Positions 1-10,494 of a stretch of DNA of 64,000 nt are shown piece by piece; within the stretch, counting starts at the first letter, position 1; each line of letters starts with the position of its first letter. The notes beneath the pieces were generated by a model. The model was not told the origin of the DNA. It made no database searches and saw only the letters and a list, made by a program, of their open reading frames with translations. The stretch is from Nomia melanderi. Taxonomy: Eukaryota > Arthropoda > Insecta > Hymenoptera > Halictidae. Made by a program: the position numbers and the translations under genes. The stretch is from the NCBI RefSeq assembly GCF_051020985.1, contig NC_135008.1, positions 3,286,001 to 3,350,000 of the forward strand. Direction: 5' to 3'.

Positions 1-1080
1 CGAACCCCCGAATCGAGTCCCACGGAGGCTTCCCATCGTCTCAGGAACGGAATCGCGGCTGGAACAAGAAGCGGCAGAAGGGGGAATCGTGTTCCGCGCT
101 CGTAACCATTATCACCGGTGCCCTTCTTCGATAGGGTCGGCACGAGGTCGCTGGAATAGCGACACGAAAGGGCCCCTAGTGTCGATTTATGTGCCGGTGA
201 GCGCCGGGATCTGCTCTCCTCTGAAGCGTCGATAGGTAACGCGCATCGATGCTGCTCTGGAAGAGGAAGAAACTCGCTGGAAGAGGAGCGAGGATGTTGA
301 TGCTGGAAATAGGATGCTAACCGACGGAGATGGACCTATATCGGCGGAGGGACGGGGGGGAACGAGAGACGCCGAGGGAAAGAGAAACAGAGATAGAGAG
401 AGAGGGAACTCTCGTCGGCAGATTCACGTAGTTAGATCGTATCGGGGTAGCTGTCTCTGCTTACCGTGCTTACTCCGGTGCTTACTGCGCGCACAGCCAC
501 TCCGTCTAGCTCCGAGGTATTTGATATTGACTTGCCGAGCCTCGACTTTGAACTCCCGGACCGGCGGACGGAGATAGAAAGAGAGACCGAGGGAGAAAGA
601 GGCGGGCGCGCGGGAGAAAGAGCCGGACCGGGCCGAGCCACGTTTAATTAAAAAGCTTTCCGCACCCCCGCGCCGGTTCTTGCACCCCTGCCGGCACGAT
701 ATGTGCGGCCGATAGTCGACACATCGGTGATACCGGAAACCAGCCCCCGGCCCGGACCTCCCGCCCCCTAAGTACACACCGCCGGCTCCTCACAAAGGAA
801 ATGGAATCCTTTACTTTCCGGATGGAATTAACTCGAAACTCGACGAACGCCGGCGTCGGCTTGATTATTTTAACTCGGGGATTCGGTACTCGGCGACGAG
901 TGGACGCCATTTTTGGCCTTGGTGATCGTTGAAGGTTTTTGTATTTTGGGGGAGTTGGTGTTCGAGGGTTGAGGGTTGAGATGTGATGGTATGGCTGGTG
1001 TGGTGTTAGGTGAGCTTTTGGAATGAGATTTCTATTGTTTTGAATGATGTTACGAGATGACAAATGATTTGTTTGTTTGC
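1..1080. other. GC-rich CpG-dense island grading into G/T-rich sequence, no gene
   Basis: Bases 1-900 are GC-rich and CpG-dense, with overlapping open frames on both strands and no recognisable domain. From about 900 the + strand becomes strongly G/T-rich: 961-1020 has 27 G and 3 C. No coding exon, RNA gene or transposon end could be supported. Confidence 0.5.
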
Positions 1081-1107
1081 GTAGAATTGTAGAAGATAGT
1101 AAGATAT

Positions 1108-1740
1108 AGTGTTAGTTTGATACAGAGATAGTAGTATCTCATAGTTACTTACCAATTCATTGTCTGTGTTGATATCTGAATTAGATAAATAAATCAGTTA
1201 ATATTTGCATCATAAACACATGAGATAATTACTAATTTATAATGTTAGATTGATACAAAGATACTACTATCTCACAATTTATAACAATAACCATCCATAT
1301 TTAAATCAGAAAAATATAAGATAATTACTAACCTACAATATTAGCTCGACACAAAGATACTATCTCACAATTACTTACAAATTCATTATCTGCATCAATA
1401 CCTATATTATCAATATCTCCCTAACCATCCATATTTAAATCAGAAATATATAAGATAATTACTAATCTACAATATTACCTCGACACAAAGATACTCTCAC
1501 AATTACTTAGAAATTCACCATCCTCCTCAATTCATAATTTATAATTTCTAGTGTTAGTTCGACACAAAGATACTACTATCTCACAATTTCTTACAAATTC
1601 ATCATCTGCATTGATATCTACATTATCAATATCTTTCTAATCATTCATATTTAAACCAGAAATATATAAGACAATCACTAACCTACAACATTATCTCTTC
1701 ACAAAGATACTCTCACAATTCCCTATCCCCCATCCTCCTC
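1108..1740. repeat. Degenerate AT-rich tandem repeat, about 6 copies
   Basis: A core resembling GTTAGNTCGACACAAAGATA followed by ACTATCTCACAATT recurs near 1108, 1241, 1337, 1471, 1551 and 1687. Between cores lie related pieces such as CATCCATATTTAAATCAGAAA and ATATAAGATAATTACTAA. Spacing alternates between about 80-97 and 132-137 bp, so some units carry internal deletions. The array ends in very C-rich, G-poor sequence (1681-1740: 1 G, 25 C) before the next GC island. Confidence 0.85.
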
Positions 1741-2626
1741 GATCTCTCTATCAACACATCACACTCCCAATACACGCTCGGCGAGAGACATTTACAATTC
1801 CCCAGCGTCGCGAGCAATCCTTTCACCCACGCATCGATTAACAACCGACAAATCAATCCGGCGACCTCACAGAAGACAACTCGCCTCGCCGGAGAAAGAG
1901 ATCGAGATTCCTTGTTCGCGTGGCTCGCGCCGGTTTAATGTCTGACCATCGTCTGAATCTACTGCGCCGCGGTTCCGGGTTTGCTAGCGGGCTGAAACGA
2001 TTTTCCACGGAGGACACGAGGAAATCGTTAAGAGGCGATTCGCGTGCGCCGGGAAGAGGAGACGCCGCGGCCGGGAGCAGGTGCGCGCTCGTGAGTCACG
2101 TTTATCAAGGGACACGCGGCGAGCGCGGCGCAGCCTCTCTCACGGGCATCCTTGGCCGCGTCATACGCTCGGCGAGCCCCGGAGAAAAAGCAATTTCCGC
2201 GGTGCCGTTAAGCGCGAGATCCCTCGGCGAGAGAGAGCTCTCTCTCGCTCTCTCTCCGCTCGCGCACAAAAGGGCGTCCGCGGATGCATATATCGTCCCG
2301 CAATTAAGCCGATTCTGGAAGAAATAACGCGCGGCCGTTTCCGCGTTTCGAGCGATAAACGCTTCACCTTCTGCCGGCCCCTTTCCACGGCGGACTGCAC
2401 GTTTCTTCGGTGTCGCTTTTGCGACGGTTCCGCATCTTATCGTGGATATTGTAATTAGTTCGATGCAGAAGTCGCGGGCAGGCTGAAACGGAGTTATTAA
2501 GGCGGAGTGGGGCAAGTGTACCCCAGTTTTTAGTAAGTTCGACTTTCAACCTATATATCTTTAATTTGTTTTGTAATACTTTAACGTTTATTGAAATCAA
2601 CGAATACTTGAGTTAGTACGCTTTAA
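1741..2626. other. GC-rich island, no gene recognised
   Basis: CpG-dense unique-looking sequence with a short CT-rich patch near 2238-2260. Open frames of 125-136 residues overlap on both strands at 1920-2515 with arginine- and serine-rich low-complexity translations. Several frames open at once is what GC-rich non-coding DNA gives by chance. The last 110 bp are AT-rich and lead into a TTAA element. Confidence 0.45.
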
Positions 2627-2890
2627 TTAATAGTGACAAAAACGCGAATTTCACTTGTATATTTTAATTTTTTAAGAAAATTGTGAAAAATCCAACAATT
2701 GTGCACCAACATGCCTGATGTCTTTTTGCAATTATTAGAAAGGTGACAAACGTTTCTCCGAGAAATTATTGAAGAAATTCGTTTAGCACTATGCAAATTC
2801 AATTGGAAATCAATTAAAGTCTGAACAGATTCTTGGAGTTTCTGTAGCGAAATTTTCAAGTCAACTGAACTGCTCGGTAGTTTTAGTTAA
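2627..2890 (+). mobile_element. T1-type TTAA miniature element, diverged subfamily (T1b)
   Basis: The stretch runs between TTAA sites and ends GAACTGCTCGGTAGTTTTAG then TTAA, a degenerate T1 end. The right half (tattgaagaaattcg, then caattggaaatcaattaaag, then cttggagtttctg) recurs in the element at 16777-16997 and around 44535-44936, which supports a dispersed family. It has no coding capacity. Assignment to piggyBac-type MITEs is inferred from the TTAA borders and T1-like end. Confidence 0.6.
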
Positions 2891-3232
2891 ATTTAATCAT
2901 TCCGTTGATACGCCAGTGCGAGCAACATTGTCTCGCTTTCCACGAGTCCTCGAAAGCATGGAAATCGCGGGAGATCTATGGGAAGAGGGGATGGAACGGA
3001 GAAGATCGTTCATATTTCGCGGACAGCGAATAGCGGAGCATTAGCCACGCAACGGGCGCTTTCTTGCGGCCGCAAAAACCGCGGCGGACACAAAGTCGCG
3101 TGTGCCCGTCGTATTTCGCATTAGCACGTCCCCTAGCGTGTCGGGTCCGTGCCGGTAAATGATACACGATGGCGAAATGACGTGAAATAACGCGAGGCTT
3201 TCCATCTGTTCGCCGGTGTTTTCTAAACGAGA

Positions 3233-3264
<32 letters not shown>

Positions 3265-3724
3265 GGCGGGTACGACGAACCCGCTTGTAACCGATGAAAT
3301 TCACAAATGAATTATTCATTTAATCGTTCCACGGACAATTTATTTGCGAACGCTCGCGCGCGTTCCGCGCGCCCGCCGGAAATCGGCTTGAGAAACACGG
3401 CCGATGGAAGGTGCAAGTTTCTCCGTTTAAAGACTGAAATCGCGTTTCGAAACGGACGGTCGTTAACTATCCTTTTTTCCTCCCCTCTTCTTTTTTTCCT
3501 GGAGAAATTCGCGATCGACGGTCTTTTTCTGTCTTTTCTTTTTTTTTGCAACAGTGTTCTCGACTTCTCGAGTCTCGTTAACAGTGTTAATGACGCGAGA
3601 CTCTTTGGACGCGTGGCTTTAACGGTTCGCGTTAACCCCGATGCGTTGTTTGATCGCTTTCATAGGACTCTAACGCTCGGTGTCTTCATAGCTAATCGCG
3701 TTGCTCGTCTCGTTATATTGAATT
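2891..3724. other. GC-rich island with a GCC trinucleotide tract, no gene
   Basis: Mixed GC-rich sequence. The 139-residue frame at 3307-3726 and the 92-residue minus frame across the GCC tract show no known domain; the latter is a poly-glycine artefact of the microsatellite. The part at 3460-3560 is T-rich. Confidence 0.45.
3233..3265. repeat. (GCC)n microsatellite
   Basis: About ten uninterrupted GCC units on the + strand, followed by GCGGCGGG so the tract can fold back on itself. It lies in a GC island and encodes poly-glycine or poly-alanine only in spurious frames. Confidence 0.95.
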
Positions 3725-3938
3725 GAAAATTGAGGATCTCACGAGAGCGTTTAATTGAAGTATTGCAAATTCTTGGCCGTCGATCGCCTCGATTATTCAT
3801 TTTTCTATTGAAAGGTTTCTTTGAAGAAAGTTGAGACATTCGAGTTCTAGAGATCTATAAGTCATTTCTAGTTAATTTCGATATACCTGTATGTTCGTAA
3901 CACCAATAGAAAAATTGAGGATCTTACGAGAGTGTTAA
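3725..3938. repeat. Direct repeat pair flanking about 160 bp
   Basis: A 27-28 base motif (aaaattgaggatct, then Y, then acgagagYgttt) occurs at 3725-3753 and again at 3909-3938, where it runs into the TTAA at the start of the T1 element. The pair may be a local duplication or two ends of an older insertion. Both readings are possible. Confidence 0.6.
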
Positions 3939-4159
3939 ACACTAGAACTACCGAGCATTTAATACGATTAATATGCAATTCCTATAAAAATTGTAACAAT
4001 ACATTATTTTCAGTTTCTTCAGACATTCATTATAATACTCAAGTGGAACTATTTATTTTCAAAATCATTTCGAATATTCAATGCTTTGAAAATTTCAATA
4101 ATTGCTAAACAAAAAATCGAAACCAGTCATTTTGACTGGTACAGTAGTTCCAGTGTTAA
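3935..4159 (+). mobile_element. T1 TTAA miniature element (piggyBac-type MITE), copy 1
   Basis: Bounded by TTAA on both sides. The left end is ACACTAGAACTACCGAGC and the right end reads GTAGTTCCAGTGTTAA, an inverted match. Near the right end is the perfect palindrome CCAGTCATTTTGACTGG. It has no ORF. TTAA duplication is the hallmark of the piggyBac superfamily; mobilisation in trans by such a transposase is inferred. The copy and its right flank are duplicated immediately downstream. Confidence 0.85.
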
Positions 4160-4186
4160 ACAAACGTTTCGCAACAGAAATTTTCC

Positions 4187-4411
4187 TTAACTCTAGAACT
4201 ACCGAGTATTTAATACGACTGATATGTAATCCCTATAAAAATTGTAACAATAGATTATTTTCGGTTTCTTCAGACATACAATATAGTATTCAAGTAAAGT
4301 TATTTATTTTCAAGGTCATTTCAAATATTCAATGCTTTTAAGGTATGAATAACTGCGAAACAAACAAATCGAAACCGGCCATTTCGACTGGCACGGTAGT
4401 TCCAGCGTTAA
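4187..4411 (+). mobile_element. T1 TTAA miniature element, tandem copy 2
   Basis: Same length (225 bp) and organisation as the copy at 3935-4159. It starts TTAACTCTAGAACTACCGAG and ends GTAGTTCCAGCGTTAA, with a slightly diverged palindrome (CCGGCCATTTCGACTGG). The 27-bp flank after copy 1 (aaacgtttcgcaacagaaat) is repeated after copy 2. The event was therefore a 252-bp segmental tandem duplication rather than two insertions. Confidence 0.85.
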
Positions 4412-5292
4412 AGAAACGTTTCGCAACAGAAATAATGGATAAAGAATCGCGGCGATCGATGGCCGAGACTTAAAGGAGAGTCCCGATTCGTTTGGTCCTG
4501 ACTTCAAAGGCCGGCGATAAAGGACTGGGTCGTAAAAGAACAGTTCGGGTACGTGAGGAGCTGGCGCGCAACCAGCAGCCGGGTCACGCGACTGGTGAAA
4601 CGCTTTTCCGCAAATGGGAACGAAGCCGTCGTTGCTTGCCATTAAGGTTTTCGTTCTAATCAGACCGTGGTTCTATTGCGTCCGCGTGGCTTTCCATCCA
4701 CATTGTTGGGGAATTCGAACTTCACCGGGCCGTTCTACCGGGGAGCAGCGAACGTGGCGCCGCTGGGAATCGTTTCACCTCGAATCGCAACCGCGGTCTT
4801 TCCTTTTCGTTTTAATTGCAACGACTTCCGCGGCGCGCCGTCGACGTCCTCCTTTCCTCGTGTCTCTTGTCCAATTAGATTTAGGTGCCATGCCTCCTTA
4901 ATTCGACGATCGGTATCTACCTTTATTTTCTGCGGCGACGGATATGTGTGCCAATGGGCGCCAACCGAACGTCTCTGGAACACCGTTATCTCCGGCGTTA
5001 AACGGTTCGAAACAGAATCCATCGTCGCGATGAAATATTAATCGAGGAAAGAGGCGATCTTTCCAACTTGTATCTCATTCCGGGTATCGTAAAAAAATGA
5101 AGCTTCGCGTGCATGCTGTAATAGCAACCTCCTGGCAATTATATGTAGATTCCTCGCGAGGCACTTCATGTCATCGTAACTCGGAACCACTGTTTCCTAA
5201 TAAGAATAATCATACACCCCTCAGTCATTCAGATATCATGAAGCTTTCAATCAATCGTATCAGTTTCTCTAACCAGAATTCTCAGGACTTCA
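4412..5292. other. Mixed GC-rich sequence, no gene recognised
   Basis: Moderately GC-rich up to about 5090 with overlapping frames on both strands (108-124 residues) and no recognisable motif, then AT-richer. No repeat ends were identified until the T5 element at 5293. Confidence 0.4.
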
Positions 5293-5413
5293 TTAACCAG
5301 TTAACTGTGACGAGTATACATGTCGTGAAGCTTGACATGGTGCTAATTCTTTCATGAATTCTTTATTTTTCACGTAAACCTGTAATTCTTCTTTGTTTGG
5401 CTTTGATCTTTCA

Positions 5414-5624
5414 TTAACCCTTTACGGAGGAAAGTTCTTAGGAATGTACAAAACCGTCAACAGACGAAACTAAATGATTTATCAATGGTTTAATCAATAG
5501 AAAAAGGAAACTCTGTGCAGATTTCTGGATGTTCGAGTAATTGACTCACTCGTTTGCGACTTGGTCTTCCAAGTATGAACATTCCAACTCGCCAAAATGT
5601 CGACAGTCGTCCGCAAAGGGTTAA
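5414..5624 (+). mobile_element. T8 TTAA miniature element nested in T5
   Basis: Bounded exactly by TTAA at both ends, with inverted ends CCCTTTACGGAGGA and GTCGTCCGCAAAGGG. It is 211 bp, AT-rich and non-coding. The host T5 sequence is contiguous if this segment and one TTAA are removed, as expected for piggyBac-type insertion with TTAA duplication. A fragment of the same family lies at 33231-33314. Confidence 0.8.
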
Positions 5625-5675
5625 AATATATTCTTTTGTCCTGTATTCAACGAGTACACGCTCCATTTTTCGATT

Positions 5676-5990
5676 TTATTCTGTATGACACCTAGGAACT
5701 ATGTTGCTATCTGTATGGCATCTAGGAACTGTGTTGATATCTATATGATATCTAGGAACCACGTTGATATCTGTATGATATCTAAGAAATATGTTGATAT
5801 CTGTATGATATGTAAGAACTATGTTGCTATCTGTATGACATCTAGAAACTAGGTTAATATCTATATGATATCTAGGAACCACGTTGATATCTAGGAACTA
5901 TATTGATATCTATATGATATCTAGGAACCACGTTGATATCTATATGATATCTAGGAACCACGTTGCTACCTGTATGACACCTAAGAACTA
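5676..5990 (+). repeat. 30-bp minisatellite inside T5
   Basis: Around ten units of about 30 bp with consensus near GATATCTATATGATATCT plus AGGAACCACGTT. Each unit holds two GATATC boxes, an imperfect inverted repeat. The unit is ten codons long, so the minus strand shows a spurious open frame with a decapeptide repeat (VPRYHIDINI). Related arrays lie at 31360-31570 (inverted) and 45085-45295. Confidence 0.9.
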
Positions 5991-6097
5991 AATTCCACAG
6001 GTAACCGGTTAAAAAGTCTCCCGAATCATATTCGAAGCCCTCAGACTTAAATTTCACGAGAGGTTTTCCCAACTAAATTCCACAGTTATCCGATTAA

Positions 6098-6760
6098 AGA
6101 TCAAAGATCCCTAAAGATAAAACTCTAATAAATTAATCTCCTGTAACATAACCATAGGCGATTAAAGAAGGTACCCGAACGGCGCGTTCAGGATTCGAGG
6201 CGATCGTGGAAAAGTAAATTCGAAGCGCGGCAGCCGAGCGAGCGAGCGAGGTTCCGGCCAAGTAAATAAATCGCAATGATCTCCCGGCCGCGGCGTCCGT
6301 ATCCTTGTAATTGGCTCCGTGAGAGAGCGCATCCGCGGCGATGATTGTCGCCAACCGCTCGATATACATCACCCGAAAGACACGGATGCGCGTCCACCGC
6401 AGGAGGATGTTGCCACGGCACTAAAAGGACCCCAAAGGAGCTGGAAACGTGCGCGGTTCGCGAAGATAGCGCTGACAAGCGGCCACCGGGAGACCTCGCG
6501 TGCACGGACCGCGCTTCCTCTCTCTGCCTTTTCGCCGGCCGTTCTCTTTCCACCTACGAAAGGACCATCGGGAACCGATACGTTCCGTCCACTCCCCCCC
6601 TCCCCACGCCGCGGCGACACGGCCACGAATCGGAGTCGTCACTAATTTGGTGTCGATCCGACGCTCCGATCCTGCGCTAAGGAGCGGCGACGCTTTCCAG
6701 GTGGCGGATACTCGCGTGAGAGGGTTCTGGGTTCCTTCCGATCGGTCCTCGGGTTTATGA
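6098..6760. other. GC-rich island, no gene recognised
   Basis: CpG-dense, with five overlapping frames of 80-150 residues on both strands and no domain. A GAGC tetranucleotide run (cgagcgagcgagcgag) is at about 6236-6251. No promoter or splice signal could be supported. Confidence 0.45.
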
Positions 6761-6851
6761 GTGTCAAGTGGTGGGAGACTGTTGATGGAAATTCGATGAT
6801 TTCGGTGCTTGGATGGTTTCCAAGCTTGGATGCAATGGTTTCTTTGATCGG

Positions 6852-7045
6852 AGCAGGTGATTTTAGGAGTTTGCATTTGATCGTGAGTTTTGGGTTATTG
6901 GTACTTTGGTTGTTAATGGTAGTGTTGTTGGTGCTGTTAGTAGAGCAGGTGATTTTAGGGGTTTGCATTTGTTCGTGATTGTAGTTTTGGGTTATTGGTA
7001 CTTTTATTGGTTGTTAATGGTAGTGTTGTTGGTGTTGTTAGTAGA
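6852..7045. repeat. G/T-rich direct duplication of about 92 bp
   Basis: The block starting agcaggtgattttaggRgtt recurs 92 bp downstream (6852 and 6944), both followed by tttgggttattggtac and gttaatggtagtgttgttgg. The + strand is C-poor. Immediately downstream (7081-7140) the strand is free of G and has 25 C. The composition switch occurs within about 100 bp. Confidence 0.85.
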
Positions 7046-7176
7046 TTCACTTCAATCTCACAAAAGATTCAAATCCCAACACTTCCACCTTAAAAATTCA
7101 ATACACCACCAACACCAAACTCCCACCCAATCAAACCATCCAACCGAGCAAACTGAACAGTCCAAAACCACAAAGA

Positions 7177-7398
7177 TTAACCCTCTGCACTCGACAACAT
7201 TTTTCATTAAATACATTCATTACTTTCCGACGAAGTATCAACGACATTCTTCGCAACACAATTATCTTCTATAAATTAACAGAACTATTTTACTTCTCTG
7301 CTTTACGTGTTGATACATCACACAAGGTTTAATATCGAATTGAAAATTTTAGTCGCGTCGAATCGACTGTAAGGCACCCCTGGAGTGCAAAGGGTTAA
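7177..7398 (-). mobile_element. T2 TTAA miniature element
   Basis: Starts TTAACCCTCTGCACTCG and ends GGAGTGCAAAGGGTTAA, inverted ends of the T2 family. The interior includes the T2 segment reading gaattgaaaattttagtcg near the right end, which places it in minus orientation relative to the copy at 9260. 222 bp, AT-rich, no ORF. Confidence 0.8.
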
Positions 7399-8149
7399 AG
7401 CAAAGTGGAGCACACCGAAAACACAGGAGAAAGCTCGAATATTCCGAATAGCGAGACCTAATAACTTTCGAATGTCTGTCGGCTCGATATCACAGGAAAA
7501 AAGGCAGCTCGCCGGTCAGATGCCGCGCAATCGATCGGCTCGCGAAAATTTCAATCGAACGAGGCCGTTACGCGGATCCCCGGACGGCACGGGACACCTT
7601 TTTTCCCCGTCAGCATCGGCTCCATGTACGTAGTCGATGTCGGCGTCGGCGACGACATGCCTTCGCGAACACGGGGCCGGCCTCGCGGTGTCGCCAAGAC
7701 GCATTGCGCGTCGCGCTATCGGCAAAAAGGCCGGCTTTCCAATTGAATTTATTCGCCTAACGAGTGTAGATTCCCTCGCGCCGGGTATGGCCGGGACAAA
7801 TGGCGCATCCCGTCCGCCATGTACCACGGGGAGCGAGAGAATTCCGTTACAAAGTGGAAAGCGCCGGGAATTACCGGCGACAGCGTTACAGGATTACGTG
7901 TACCCGGGACGATCGCCGGCTCTTGTCCCGCGTCGTCTGCGCGGTTCAATTGAAATTTCCGATCGCCTCGGGACTTTCCTTTCCCTGCAGATGTAATTAC
8001 CTCAATCGGGGACTACACGATCGACGTGTACGGCGGATTAAAAATAACTTGAACGGTTCGATAACCTTTTTACACGATCACCGTACAAATTGCGGATTAA
8101 AATTCGATGTTGCGGCAAGTTCAATTAACGTCCGACAGAGTCCTCGTTT
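7399..8149. other. GC-rich island, no gene recognised
   Basis: Frames of 82-120 residues overlap on both strands at 7385-8162 and give no recognisable protein. The block is CpG-dense to about 7980 and then falls in GC. No repeat ends seen. Confidence 0.45.
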
Positions 8150-8640
8150 TGTTCGGTTGTGAATCTCTGCTTCGTGTTCTTGATGATGGCGTTTGGTCGT
8201 GGCTTTCGAAATATGAAAATGGAAGCATTGAGAGGGTGGACTTACTTAAGCTGCGCTTGGCTTGGTATAATTACGTGGAACTTAGGATGTTAGTGATGTA
8301 TCGGAAGAATCTATGGTAAGTTTGTTAGTAGGAAACATTGATGTTCCTAAATTTTACACAGATTTTCTATTCAAGTGATATTCTAAGTGATATTTATGTT
8401 AAACGACGATGGAAGCGTTGAAGAAGAATTGGAGGGTGGTAGATCGACTTAAATTGCGCTTGATTCAATATAATGACATAAAACTTAAGATATAACAATA
8501 AATTTTGGTCCCACCAAAAGTCCCAGAAGTCCAACCTATCAAAACCTTATTAGTATTTAAACTTCCTACCTTATAGAACCTAAACTTCAATCTTCCTAAA
8601 CTCCACAGTTTTTCTATTAAACCAACATTCCAATATATAC
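8150..8640. repeat. Degenerate tandem duplication, about 190 bp period
   Basis: ggaagcattgagagggtgg...cttaagctgcgcttgg...taattac at 8220-8300 recurs as ggaagcgttg...ggagggtgg...cttaaattgcgcttga...taatgac at 8411-8485. Further diverged pieces (ctaaattttacacagattttc and ctaaactccacagtttttc) suggest a third partial unit. The left part is G/T-rich and the right part A/C-rich. Confidence 0.65.
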
Positions 8641-9259
8641 TCTATCGCCAAGAAGTCGCAGCAAAATCTATTCCCCTCGCTTCCTCAATTTCGGTTCCTC
8701 TTAGGGTGCGAATGGGAAAACCTCGGCGAGCAGCCCCATAGATCCGTCAGAGGCTGACCCGGGGCCCGGTGTCCGGTTGTGCACTCGATCCCCCGGTGTA
8801 TCGCGCGCAGTCACAGAGAGCAGAGCTGCATTACGTATGGCGATTGCGTCAGGGTGATATCGTCATCGGACAGGGCGAACACGACTTTAGCCTTCTCGGC
8901 TAAGGACACGGGAGAGGAGAGCAGAGGTGCGTGTCCCGACACGGCTTGCCCATTAGGTGGACCCGCCGCGCCATCAGATTAGATTCCGTTTCGTTCCCGG
9001 GGCTCGTCCGCAACAATGCGGCTGAACCGCGATGCATCGCCGGACGACGACGTCCCGGCTAACACGCTTCCTGGATTCGTGAATCTCTGGACCAGCCGCT
9101 CCGTTCCCCTCTTGTCCGTTGCGTGAATTCTTCCCGAAGGACACGCATCTCATTGCGGTACCCCGCTTTCGATACCCTAACCACTGTCTCGTTCAATTTG
9201 CTATTCGATCCGGACGCGTCTCCGGGGAAGATCCTCTTTGCCACTTTCAGAAGGAACGT
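8641..9259. other. GC-rich island, no gene recognised
   Basis: CpG-dense sequence with a 67-residue frame at 8779-8982 of no recognisable family. Sequence near 8930 (gcagaggtgcgtgt) resembles a splice donor, but there is no supported exon before it. An untranslated exon cannot be excluded or supported. Confidence 0.4.
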
Positions 9260-9465
9260 TTAACCCTTTGCTCTTGAAAGGTGACTCTCACCATTTGATT
9301 TGAGTAAAATTAGAAAATTTTATATTTAATATTGAACTTTGTATAATGCATCGGAAATATTGGGATAAGAAAGCTTTGTTTCTCAATTTAAAAAGACCAT
9401 CGTCTTTGTCCAGTTAGAAAATTTCAAGTATTGCCAACGAAATACTTCCGAGTGCAAAGGATTAA
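9260..9465 (+). mobile_element. T2 TTAA miniature element
   Basis: TTAACCCTTTGCTCTTGAAAG at the left and CCGAGTGCAAAGGATTAA at the right, with the T2 signature ggtgactctcacc, then tgatttga, directly after the left end. 206 bp, AT-rich, non-coding. A good reference copy for the family's + orientation. Confidence 0.85.
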
Positions 9466-9479
9466 TAGTGGACGAATAG

Positions 9480-9715
9480 TGAACGAGTAGGGAAACTACT
9501 TTTGTTTTCTTTTGTTAGTTTTGTTAGTTTTGTTGGACTCTGAAGTTACTATTGCAGAAGCTTTTTCTCTTAGATTCAACGTTTAGAACCAGAGATTCAT
9601 TTTGGAACCTTTTAAACTTCTACAGTTATTAGTAGAGACACTTTTGTTAGCTTTATTGGACTCTGAAGTTACTATTGCAGAAGCTTTTTCTGTCGGATTC
9701 AACATTTCCAAAAAC
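9480..9715. repeat. About 123-bp tandem repeat, two copies
   Basis: ttggactctgaagttactat, then tgcagaagctttttct, occurs at 9533 and 9656, with matching flanks (ttcaacgtttagaacc and ttcaacatttcc). The same unit makes a larger array at 10495-10930, so the two arrays share an origin across about 780 bp of GC-rich sequence. Confidence 0.85.
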
Positions 9716-10490
9716 CTCCGCAAAGGGTTAAGCGTGGTTCCAGGCTGCTAGAAAGTTAAAGCGTACAACGTGCACAAGAAGCGAATGTGAGTAATTTGTG
9801 ATTGGTTTTGAAGTGGAGATGGACCTTGAAACTCGAAATAGCGAACCTTGACGTTTAAGAATTCGAAATGAATCTTGAAATATAAAGCTGAAAATCTTGA
9901 AATTTCACACGGTATATCCTGAAGTAATTGCATGCTCGCTAAGTAAATTAGAGTTCCCGCAACCGGACACTTCGACGAGTTCGCAGGAAATCAACGTTCG
10001 AAGATCGTCCGACGAAGCAGCATTACGAAAACGGAACGGGGGGCGTCGATAGGTGAGAGATATTGTCCGGCGGATATCGCGGACGTTCGGCGTGGAAGCG
10101 CGAGCGTCTTCTACCGGTCTCTCGCCGGTGCCAGGACAAAAGTGGAAACGAGCCGATACGGGACGATAGGAGCGAAGCGGAAGCGCGGCGAGGAAGAGTC
10201 GTGCGCGGGCTCGCGGCCGCTCGCCACGATAAGAAAGCTTCGAGAAAGCATCAACCGGCCCGACAAAAGCCCGCGGCGCGATAAGATTAAGTGCGCCCCG
10301 GGGCAAAGGAGCATCCTTTACCGGACGACCACTCGCGGCCCCGCTTCGAAAGCCCGATTACGTAATCGGGACGATCGATCTGCGACGCGAGCCTTTTCGC
10401 CTTTCCTCGGCCCGAAAGATTCGCCATTGTATCATCGAGTCCTTGGGAACGACCGGGACTACCAACCACGTTCGAAGCTTTCTTAGGCTA
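9716..10490. other. GC-rich island with a perfect 18-bp palindrome, no gene
   Basis: From about 9900 the sequence is CpG-dense with frames of 67-133 residues overlapping on both strands and no known domain. The palindrome CCCGATTACGTAATCGGG lies at 10353-10370. A TTAC/GTAA core is typical of bZIP-type dimer sites, but no function is shown. Confidence 0.45.
10353..10370. promoter_or_regulatory. Perfect 18-bp palindrome (possible dimer-binding site)
   Basis: CCCGATTACGTAATCGGG is exactly self-complementary. The TTACGTAA core matches the site type bound by C/EBP- and PAR-type bZIP dimers in animals. It lies inside a GC island. Binding is inferred from the core alone. Confidence 0.3.
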
Positions 10491-10494
10491 CGGA

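Larger units (their letters stand above)
5293..6097 (+). mobile_element. T5 TTAA element split by a T8 insertion and carrying a 30-bp minisatellite
   Basis: The left part (5293-5417) starts TTAACCAGTTAACTGTG and runs to gatctttcattaa. The same left half continues without interruption into a right half in the T5 copy at 34428-34633. Here the right half resumes at 5621 (ttcaacgagtacacgctcc) after a 211-bp T8 element. The body then holds a 30-bp array and ends aaattccacaggtaaccgg then TTAA at 6009-6012. A second T5-like right end (aaattccacagttatccg, TTAA at 6094-6097) follows. No coding capacity. Copy comparison strongly supports nesting at an internal TTAA. Confidence 0.8.

Noticed and set aside
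5676..5882. Minus-strand ORF with a decapeptide repeat as a repeat protein
   Set aside because: The 30-bp minisatellite is a multiple of three, so any stop-free unit gives an open frame; the sister arrays are open in different frames and strands.
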